From: PALSA-1353 sp036267155
GTDB lineage: Bacteria; Planctomycetota; Phycisphaerae; Tepidisphaerales; Tepidisphaeraceae
Direction: 5' to 3'
Assembly: GCA_036267155.1 (NCBI GenBank)
Contig: DATAWP010000003.1
Span: forward strand, 52,412 to 116,411
Length of the DNA stretch: 64,000 nucleotides
Positions within the stretch are counted from its first letter, which is position 1. Each line of letters opens with the position of its first letter. The notes beneath the pieces were generated by a model. That model worked only from the letters and a program-made list of their open reading frames with translations. It did not search any database and had not been told where the DNA came from. The translations under genes and the position numbers were made by a program. Positions 52,401 through 58,089 of the stretch are shown here, piece by piece.

Positions 52401-52735
52401 CCGTGCGGATCATTTTGCAGGCCGACGGCGACATCGATGCGGTTACGACCAAAGATCGCCGGGTTCATGTGGGAAATTATGCCGCAGACCATTGGATGAC
52501 TTTCAAGATCGAAGCCGATGCGTTCGAGAAGGCATTCACCCTGACGCTCGATGGCACGACGGTCGCAACCGATCTTCCGCTCGCGGAAAACACGGCTTCG
52601 TTTCAAAGGCTGATTTTCCGCACCGGCGAATACCGCTCACTGCCGATCCGCGGCAATGAAGTCCCGCCAGGGACCGACAAACCGACCGCATCCGCCGAAT
52701 ACTTCCTTCGGAGCGTCGCGATCCAAACCCGCTGA
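49406..52735 (+). CDS. Exported glycosidase fusion: DUF5060 + DUF4038-like + sialidase-like + lectin-like domain
   Basis: 1109 residues from a TTG at 49406, with GGGAG 8 bases before it. A signal peptide (LLNCGFFLWIVGAAISAAAS) is followed by a DUF5060 domain (about 30-115: WGVFETALKGPSTGNPFVDV, GFYDGDGVYRIRFMP). A TIM-barrel of the DUF4038/apiosidase type spans about 125-420 (FVLIGTTCYAWTDQP, IWWSLANEYGQV, KPIVYDEVGYEG), with a DUF5605-like beta domain to about 530. The second half (about 575-900) looks like BNR/sialidase blades (EVFSSSADGVTWTAPSE, VVVSRDSGATWTWP). The C-terminus (about 940-1105) is lectin-like. NEYG and DEVGYE carry the likely catalytic acids. The substrate is unknown, probably plant or algal polysaccharide. 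Confidence 0.82.
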   Translation: MKACRLLNCGFFLWIVGAAISAAASKIAPPATQPVVEQWGVFETALKGPSTGNPFVDVDLSARFTSAGQSVDVRGFYDGDGVYRIRFMPSSRGQWLYQTSSNCPQLSGQTGAFWCAAPSGINHGPVRVHNLYHFAYADGTPFVLIGTTCYAWTDQPDDLEDETLETLKHSPFDKVRMSLLPGKAKPIFYPYERDSSGKWREDRFNVDFFRHLEKRIQQLGQEGIQADLILFNPYHKGEMQWFDNLDDAGDDRYINYVVARLSAYQNIWWSLANEYGQVKGKTDADWDHFFQIVAADDPYGHLRSIHNAAKFYDPNKPWVTHASIQNGSAVADFGRAVLYRDLCRKPIVYDEVGYEGNIDRRWGDLSPEEMVKRFWLGTIAGTYVGHGETYSNPDGPTWTSQGGKLLGTSPPRLAFLRKILESGPADGIEPIDQYYHTHVGGKAGEYYLIYFGQEKPTQWTFSLPRDPPNKNALAKGMKFRVDLLDTWNMTITPVDRIFTIGQLVESDFPAEGNSTITLPGKPYMALRIQRVPAQVDPIRMDAVEQNDLNDKLPDGGLPPAVGVANIEVFRASRDAAEITDGKGWTYNHHVDMACWSGRLYVAWDNGQKDEDTWPAREVFSSSADGVTWTAPSELFPLGMSNPLRMYFFHTPNGHMLAIAARRVVRGKITNATEGGVIVRELFADHTLGPVYTLMLSGPSAGAPPFYRGAADKNFVAACDELLADHTFLEQQDQGALLGDQRMTPYDGAPSDFGKAFCFFRRPDGTLLGICKKAYVVVSRDSGATWTWPARLQSFKGGTAKEWIQRTADGRFAWAHDPFPTDRYPLAVLTSNDGITFRDMRAVHGEVPRQRCAGLDKNIGPQYVRGISFWNSDGSRKDAAMWLAYSVNKEDIWVSRIPLPIRAEASGPVEDRFADFPPGGIVAGWNTYSPKWASVTIAELGKGEPNCLRLEDHDPYDYALAARAFPIAAKVTATFELMATHSGGKTFEIELWSEFGDIRPVRIILQADGDIDAVTTKDRRVHVGNYAADHWMTFKIEADAFEKAFTLTLDGTTVATDLPLAENTASFQRLIFRTGEYRSLPIRGNEVPPGTDKPTASAEYFLRSVAIQTR

Positions 52736-52843
52736 CCCGTCACTCCATCTTCGATAGCGCATGCACCATTCCCATCGCTTTGCGCCACGCGGCATTTTGG
52801 CCCAGATGCGTCCCTTCATGCGTTGTCACGACAGGGATGGCGA

Positions 52844-53506
52844 TCAGATCAGTTCGAATAAGGATGAAACCGGGACCTCGAATCCGGACAAGACATCTCC
52901 GCCGCTCAGAACGGCGTCGCCGGAAAGCTGCTGGACCTGCTCCGGCGACGTGTAGGCCCGAACGCAGCGCGTGGGCAGGTCGACGTACCAAACAAGCCGA
53001 ACCCCGGCCGCGAAATATTCGGCGAGCTTGATTTGCATTTCCTGGGGCGTGTTGCTTTCGGACAAGACTTCGACGGCCAAGTCCGGAACCAACTCAGGCA
53101 CGGGAGCGCCGGTCAATTTACCGCCGGGCAGGCGATCGAACCTGACAAATGCGACGTCGGGAATCCGGACGCGTTCAGGAATCATGCGCATCATCCCGTC
53201 GGGACCGGACACGATTCCCAGCTTTCTTGGCATGACGAAATTCAGCAGCAGTTGAGCGATCCTCATTGCGATCAGCGATTCTTCAAATCCCATCGTCTTC
53301 TCCACGAGCGTCCCATCGATCAATTCGCAGAGACGGTCTTCGTGATCGTCCAGGCGGAGAACGTCCTTCTCCGTGGCCGTTCCCGGCAACGGATCGAAAA
53401 CGATGCGGCCGAGCGGGACATTCCCCAGCGCCGCCCACCAATCCGTCGCGGTTCGATAGCGTGTTCGCGCCTCGGACGCCGGGGAAGTCTCAAGTGTCTG
53501 GCTCAT
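52844..53506 (-). CDS. Uma2-family (DUF820) PD-(D/E)XK protein
   Basis: 220 residues. The Uma2 fold shows CELIDGTLVEKTMGFEESLI, IPDVAFVRFDRLPG, DLAVEVLSESNTPQEMQIKL and AEYFAAGVRLVWYVDL, with the D...ExxS/ExL nuclease-like acids in IPDVAF and LAVEVLSES. These proteins are extremely numerous in cyanobacteria and planctomycetes and are often near mobile DNA; the function is unproven. It runs 10 bases after the stop of the frameshifted membrane gene upstream. Confidence 0.88.
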   Translation of the reverse strand: MSQTLETSPASEARTRYRTATDWWAALGNVPLGRIVFDPLPGTATEKDVLRLDDHEDRLCELIDGTLVEKTMGFEESLIAMRIAQLLLNFVMPRKLGIVSGPDGMMRMIPERVRIPDVAFVRFDRLPGGKLTGAPVPELVPDLAVEVLSESNTPQEMQIKLAEYFAAGVRLVWYVDLPTRCVRAYTSPEQVQQLSGDAVLSGGDVLSGFEVPVSSLFELI

Positions 53507-53516
53507 CTAATCCTTA

Positions 53517-54148
53517 TTATACCAGATCAGGCCGCGGGCAGCCGAGCAGCGCCCGAACGCGCGCCGCGATGCGGTCGGGCAATTCCGAATCGCTTGAAGA
53601 GAGCCGGAAACACAGAGAAATTCCCTTTCGTCGCAGAATCTTCAACTCCGCCACGGTCCTTCGCCAATTAAGATTTCCCCGTGTTGGCCGAAGCTCAATC
53701 GCGGTGATTTCACTCGCCGGCCAATATTTCCGCCGCATCCAAAACCAGCCGAGATAGGACAAGGTCAGCCGTCCACTCTCGCCAGCAGCACGCGCGGCAC
53801 GCGCCCCCATCGACGGTATTTCCACCATTCGAAGATCGCTAAACACCACCAGAAGAGCGGCATCCCGAGATTTTCCGAAAGTGGTATGAAAGAGAGATGC
53901 CAAAGCTTGGCCTTGGTCGCGGGATACAACCCCACCGCTGCGTAAGGTCGCAAAATCATCACGCCGATCACGAGCGACCCAATCGTCGCCATGAGCGCTA
54001 TCGCCACACTTCCGCCGACCAACAACCAATAGACCCACATCGGGCTTACCGGAAAGACGACGCGCGCAAAATCAGCACCTTCTTCAAGCGTCAATTTATC
54101 AAGCGGTTGCGGAGTGGGATATTCGAGAATGGGACGGATATCGGGCAT
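53517..54148 (-). pseudogene. Frameshifted two-helix membrane protein with PH-like tail
   Basis: The first frame (from the ATG at 54148, or a GTG at 54232) codes for MPDIRPILEYPTPQ, a hydrophobic hairpin (VYWLLVGGSVAIALMATIGS) and WGRVPRVLLARVDG, then stops at 53765. A second frame, overlapping, goes on with LTLSYLGWFWMRRKYWPASE and ITAIELRPTRGNLNW to 53517. One extra base in GGACGGC near 53768-53775 would join them as ARVDGRLTLSYLG. It is a genuine frameshift or a sequencing error. I recognise no named family; the second part resembles a small PH-like domain found on bacterial membrane proteins. Confidence 0.55.
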
Positions 54149-54228
54149 GCGAAAATATCCGCCATAGATGTCCAATCGCTGCTGGCTGCAAGCGGGCCAC
54201 TCATTATCCGGCGACCCTGCGTGGCGCC

Positions 54229-54483
54229 TCACTCCATCCCCAACTCGCGCTTAAGATCTTCAATGCTGATCGTGTCGCCGCCGGAAATCTGCTCGCGGGC
54301 GCGCGCTATTGATTCAATGAATGCGGGATCGCGTTCACGAACATACCAACTCAGGTCGTCGTCGTCGAACGGCGCTAGAAGCGCAACGGGATGGCCGTTA
54401 CGCATCACAACCACCTCTTCGTCACCGGCCTGTTTGAGCAACTCATCCGCTGTAAAATTTTCCTTTAGCGTTATTGTTTTCAT
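54229..54483 (-). CDS. Phd/YefM-like antitoxin
   Basis: 84 residues. The N-terminus TITLKENFTADELLKQAGDE and VVVMRNGHPVALLAPFDDDD is the DNA-binding fold of Phd/YefM-type antitoxins, and the C-terminal tail (IARAREQISGGDTISIEDLK) would wrap the toxin. It overlaps the upstream toxin gene by four bases (ATG inside the toxin stop region), so the order is toxin then antitoxin, opposite to the common order. Such antitoxins repress their own promoter. Confidence 0.8.
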   Translation of the reverse strand: MKTITLKENFTADELLKQAGDEEVVVMRNGHPVALLAPFDDDDLSWYVRERDPAFIESIARAREQISGGDTISIEDLKRELGME

Positions 54484-54773
54484 GGCTGCTCCGTGGGCGT
54501 GGTTTCCGTCGTCTTAGCCAAGACTCTGACGACCTGCACTATCGCGTCGATTTCATCAACATCATAGTAGACACGGAAGTCATTAATCCGCAACCGGTAC
54601 TGGCTCCAAAACGGCTGCACCATCAGTTTAATTCGGCTGCGGCTGGCCTTGCACGGATCGTGCGCCAAAAAAAGCTGAATGCCGTCGATAACTCTTCGTT
54701 TGTCAAACGCCTTAAGACCGCGGATGTCATCCGCGGCTTCGCGGGCAAAACGAATACGGAACGTCTCAGCCAA
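54480..54773 (-). CDS. RelE/ParE-type toxin
   Basis: 97 residues. FRIRFAREAADDIRGLKAFD, KRRVIDGIQLFLAHDP and FWSQYRLRINDFRVYYDVDE are the typical RelE-fold blocks, with the basic Arg/Tyr patch near the C-terminus. It would be an mRNA interferase or gyrase poison. It starts 20 bases after the rho stop, so basal expression could come from read-through of rho. The pair is probably a stabilising type II module. Confidence 0.82.
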   Translation of the reverse strand: MAETFRIRFAREAADDIRGLKAFDKRRVIDGIQLFLAHDPCKASRSRIKLMVQPFWSQYRLRINDFRVYYDVDEIDAIVQVVRVLAKTTETTPTEQP

Positions 54774-54793
54774 GGGTTTCGCCCACTGCGGCT

Positions 54794-56299
54794 TTAATCC
54801 AAATTCATGCTCATCAGGAACTGCGCATTGCTCGGCACTTTTTCCAATCGGCCTTTCAGAAGTTCCACCGACTCCACCGGATTCATGTCGCTCAGAACGC
54901 GGCGGAGGCGATAGACCAATTCCAATTCCTTCGGATCGAGCAGCAACTCTTCACGACGCGTGCCGCTGGCGTTGATGTCGATGGCGGGATAAATACGCTT
55001 GTCCACCAGCCGGCGATCCAGGTGCAGCTCGGCATTGCCGGTGCCCTTGAATTCTTCGAAGATGACTTCGTCCATCTTGCTGCCGGTGTCGATCAGGGCC
55101 GTGGCCAGAATCGTCAGGCTGCCGCCCTCTTCGATGTTTCGGGCAGCGCCGAAGAACCGCTTGGGTTTTTGCAAGGCGTTGGCGTCCACGCCGCCGGTCA
55201 GGATCTTGCCGCTGTGCGGAACTTCCGTGTTGTACGCCCGGGCCAGGCGGGTGATGCTGTCCAGCAGGATCACCACGTCCTTGCCGAATTCAACGTAGCG
55301 CTTGGCCTTTTCGATGACCATCTCAGCAACCTGGACGTGGCGCGACGCCGGCTCGTCGAAGGTGCTGCTGACGACCTCGGCCTTGGTGTTGCGCTCCATG
55401 TCGGTCACTTCTTCCGGACGCTCGTCGATCAGCAGGACGATCAGCACGACCTCGGCATGGTTCTTGGTGATCGCGTTGGCGATCTTTTGCAGAAGGACGG
55501 TCTTGCCCGTTCGCGGCGGAGCGACAATCAGCATGCGCTGGCCCTTGCCGATGGGCGTGACCAAATCCACGATCCGCATGTTCAGGTCCTTGGCATCGTG
55601 TTCCAGCATGAGCCGGCGATTGGGATGCAGCGGGGTGAGGTCCTCAAAATTGCTCGTATCGGTGATGCGTTCGGGGTCTTCGCCGTTGATCGCCTCGACG
55701 CGCAGCAGGGCGAAATACCGCTCGGATTCCTTGGGCGGGCGAATCTGGCCCTGAACGACATGCCCGTTGCGCAGGCCGAATCGGCGAATCTGGCTGGGGC
55801 TGATGTAGATGTCATCCGGACAGGGCAAGTAGTTGTATTCGGGGCTGCGGAGGAAACCGAAGCCATCGGGGAGGATTTCCAGAACGCCTTCACCGTACAT
55901 CAGGCCGTTCTGGCGGATGCGGGCGCGCAGGATTTGGAAAATCAGGTCCTGTTTCTTGAGGCCAACGTAATCGGCGATGCCTTCGTCCTTGGCGATCTCG
56001 TGCAGCTTGTGCACGTCCATTGTCTGCAGGTCCTTGATGTACAGTTTTCCGCCTTTGACCTGCTCGTACTTGGCGTTGGTTTCCGCGTCGAAGTTGGCGA
56101 CGTCTTCCGAAACGGCGTTCTGGCCGTTGCCACGGCCGGCGTCGTCGGGCTTGCGCGGTTCCTCGACTGCTGCTTCGGCGGCGGAATCCACCGCCACGGC
56201 CGCTTCGTCGGACTTCGGCTCGCGCACCTCATTTTCGGCGGACGAGGATTGGTGCGAACCACCGGTTCGCCGTGGACGGGTGCTGCTTGTCTTTGCCAT
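54794..56299 (-). CDS. rho: Transcription termination factor Rho
   Basis: About 501 residues. The long acidic, low-complexity N-terminal insertion (about 1-90) is typical of high-GC phyla. The RNA-binding CSD region follows (GEGVLEILPDGFGFLRSPEY), then the P-loop VAPPRTGKTVLLQKIA, Walker B VVILLDSITRLARAYN, the Q/R-loop region and GTGNAELHLDRRLVDKRIYP. GGAGG a few bases upstream fixes the ATG at 56299. It is downstream of coaE, separated by 302 bases. Confidence 0.96.
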   Translation of the reverse strand: MAKTSSTRPRRTGGSHQSSSAENEVREPKSDEAAVAVDSAAEAAVEEPRKPDDAGRGNGQNAVSEDVANFDAETNAKYEQVKGGKLYIKDLQTMDVHKLHEIAKDEGIADYVGLKKQDLIFQILRARIRQNGLMYGEGVLEILPDGFGFLRSPEYNYLPCPDDIYISPSQIRRFGLRNGHVVQGQIRPPKESERYFALLRVEAINGEDPERITDTSNFEDLTPLHPNRRLMLEHDAKDLNMRIVDLVTPIGKGQRMLIVAPPRTGKTVLLQKIANAITKNHAEVVLIVLLIDERPEEVTDMERNTKAEVVSSTFDEPASRHVQVAEMVIEKAKRYVEFGKDVVILLDSITRLARAYNTEVPHSGKILTGGVDANALQKPKRFFGAARNIEEGGSLTILATALIDTGSKMDEVIFEEFKGTGNAELHLDRRLVDKRIYPAIDINASGTRREELLLDPKELELVYRLRRVLSDMNPVESVELLKGRLEKVPSNAQFLMSMNLD

Positions 56300-56601
56300 G
56301 AAAGGCCTCCTGAAATGAACTATCGGGCAGTCTCGTTCCCGCCGGCCTCGTTTCGTTCCCGACCGCCGTGGCCGGAATCCGTCGAAGCTCTTATTCGCTT
56401 TCGGCGCGCTGTGGGTTTTGTTTGAACCCTGTGGCCGACCGAACCTCTCAACGGGAAGGTGGGACCTCAAACCGACATTTTTTAGTTTTGGGGATCAATC
56501 AATCATACCCTCGGAAACGACCGAAGGTTCGAAGAAACTCTATTTAACCATGCTTGCAAAAACCCAGCGAATGAATCCGCCCCAATTATAGCCCGCTCGC
56601 G
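56300..56601 (-). promoter_or_regulatory. Long rho leader region with candidate promoter
   Basis: A perfect -10-like TATAAT lies at 56585-56590 on the minus strand, with only a poor -35. Transcription from it would give a 5' leader of roughly 275 bases before rho. Such leaders are where Rho attenuates its own synthesis in other bacteria (established for E. coli). I see no other gene in the interval, and coaE ends at 56602. Confidence 0.4.
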
Positions 56602-57228
56602 TCAGGCTCGCTCCGGCAATCGTCTTGCGAGAATTCGGAAAAGCACTTCACTGACTTGGCCGCGAACATGATCCGCGTCGGCGGTGTTATCAACTATATA
56701 ATCGGATATTTCTCGCTTCTTGTCTAGGGGCCATTGCGATTTTTCCCGGCGACGCATTTCGGCCTCGTCCCACTGCCGAGATTGCTGCACCCGTGCCAAC
56801 CGCTGCGCAAAAGGCGCTTCGATAAAGACAATCGCGTCGCACTCCGGCCGTAAACCGGCCTCGAATAATAGGGGCGTATCCCAAATAAAGGCCACTATTT
56901 GCGGATCATTGCCCGCTTCGGTCATCCGTTGCTGCCGCAACTGCGCAACCATCGGATGCAAGAGCTGTTCCAGCCTCTGTCTTTGACCGGGGTCGCCGAA
57001 GACAATATCCGCGATCTTCTTTCGATTCAACTGACCGGACGGGTCGATAATATCATCCCCCCACCACGTACGCAGTTGCTCGACGACGGCCCGGTCCTGG
57101 TATGCCTGCCGCACCTGCTCGTCGGCGCTGATCACGAGGCAGCCAATCTCGCCAAACATTTGCGCGACGGTGCTCTTGCCGCTTCCAACGCCTCCGGTGA
57201 TTCCGATGATGGGTTTTCCGCGGAACAC
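56602..57228 (-). CDS. coaE: Dephospho-CoA kinase
   Basis: 208 residues from a GTG at 57228. CoaE phosphorylates dephospho-CoA in the last step of CoA synthesis. It opens FRGKPIIGITGGVGSGKSTV (P-loop), then IGCLVISADEQVRQAY, LNRKKIADIVFGDP, WDTPLLFEAG and CDAIVFIEAPFAQRLAR, ending EISDYIVDNTAD. The start is only 4 bases from the edge of a MITE-like element (57233-57506), which has displaced the original upstream sequence. The frame continues into the element, and an ATG at 57285 inside it could serve instead, adding 19 residues (MAAQNRVVAGSLAFEIDSL). Confidence 0.93.
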   Translation of the reverse strand: MFRGKPIIGITGGVGSGKSTVAQMFGEIGCLVISADEQVRQAYQDRAVVEQLRTWWGDDIIDPSGQLNRKKIADIVFGDPGQRQRLEQLLHPMVAQLRQQRMTEAGNDPQIVAFIWDTPLLFEAGLRPECDAIVFIEAPFAQRLARVQQSRQWDEAEMRRREKSQWPLDKKREISDYIVDNTADADHVRGQVSEVLFRILARRLPERA

Positions 57229-57232
57229 TAAA

Positions 57233-57506
57233 GAGTCTATCTCAAAAGCTAATGACCCCGCAACGACACGATTTTGGGCCGCCATCAAGAAGCGACGACG
57301 AGGCGTATCAATTCGCAGATACGTCGAGGAGGAGCAACGCCGAGGGCGGCCCAAAAGCGCGTCGCCCTTCGGGTGGGCCGGAAAAGGCCCGCTGGACTTC
57401 GTTGTCGGCCCTCAACGTATCGTTTTTCAGATACGCTTCGAGCCTCCGCCTCGCCATCGGGCCTTTTCCGGCCCATCGCGGGGTCATTAGCTTTTGAGAT
57501 AGACTC
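57233..57506. mobile_element. MITE-like 274-bp element with 29-bp terminal inverted repeats
   Basis: Both ends are the same 29 bases, GAGTCTATCTCAAAAGC onward, in perfect inverted orientation (57233-57261 and 57478-57506). The element is flanked by TAAA on both sides (57229-57232 and 57507-57510), a likely target-site duplication. It encodes no transposase. Inside is an exact 18-bp inverted pair (57374-57391 with 57458-57475, core GGGCCGGAAAAGGCCC) and another, TTTTGGGCCGCC with GGCGGCCCAAAA, so a transcript would be strongly folded. The end sequence recalls IS5-family elements, which could move it in trans (inference). Confidence 0.85.
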
Positions 57507-57958
57507 TAAACCGCAAATCGCGATTCGCTAATTTCAACGGGATTGCCGGCCGGATCGCTCAGCAGCAAATTGTCGTGCCCCGGCGTCAATCCGTGATGGC
57601 GAACGAATTCGATCTTCGCATCGTTCAATCGCCCCACGAGATCGCCCAAAGACTCCACCGCCAGCCCCAGCGGCCGGTAGTCTTCCCGCGGCAGGGGGCA
57701 CTCCAAAACCGCGATCCGCAATCTCAGATTCTCGGCACGGTAGATGATTTCGTGCTCAGCCGCCTCGCGCTCGAAATTCAACAGGCCGACGTAAAAGCCG
57801 TCCAATTCCCGCTCCAGCCCGGCGGCGGCCCAAAGCTGGCAGTCCTCCACCGCCGCAAGCCGAATCGGAGGCGGCTCTTCAATCTTCGGCCGGCGGTCGT
57901 CCGCCTCCACCGTTTGCGAGGATGTTTCAAGCTGAATTCCCTCAGGTGATTCGTTCAT
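57506..57958 (-). CDS. VOC (glyoxalase/bleomycin-resistance) superfamily protein
   Basis: 150 residues. A polar N-terminal extension of about 30 residues is followed by one VOC unit: RLAAVEDCQLWAAAGLEREL, YVGLLNFEREAAEHEIIYRA, PLGLAVESLGDLVGRLNDAK and the final LLSDPAGNPVEISE. The usual metal-binding His/Glu pattern is incomplete, so the activity is unknown. The stop codon TAG uses the edge of the inserted MITE. It lies downstream of polA on the same strand, with coaE beyond the MITE. Confidence 0.82.
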   Translation of the reverse strand: MNESPEGIQLETSSQTVEADDRRPKIEEPPPIRLAAVEDCQLWAAAGLERELDGFYVGLLNFEREAAEHEIIYRAENLRLRIAVLECPLPREDYRPLGLAVESLGDLVGRLNDAKIEFVRHHGLTPGHDNLLLSDPAGNPVEISESRFAV

Positions 57959-58089
57959 GACTTTACCCTCAGCGAGGGAAGGAACTATACCGAATGGATG
58001 GGGGTGGAGTCACGAAAAATGCCAAAAACAAGCGAGAAATCTACGCCGAAAGGCAAGTCATTCGACATCCCGCACTTGGGCATTGGGAT

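Noticed and set aside
57233..57354. Upstream extension of coaE through the MITE
   Set aside because: The frame is open, but it codes for element sequence and CoaE starts normally at the P-loop region. Kept only as an alternative start.
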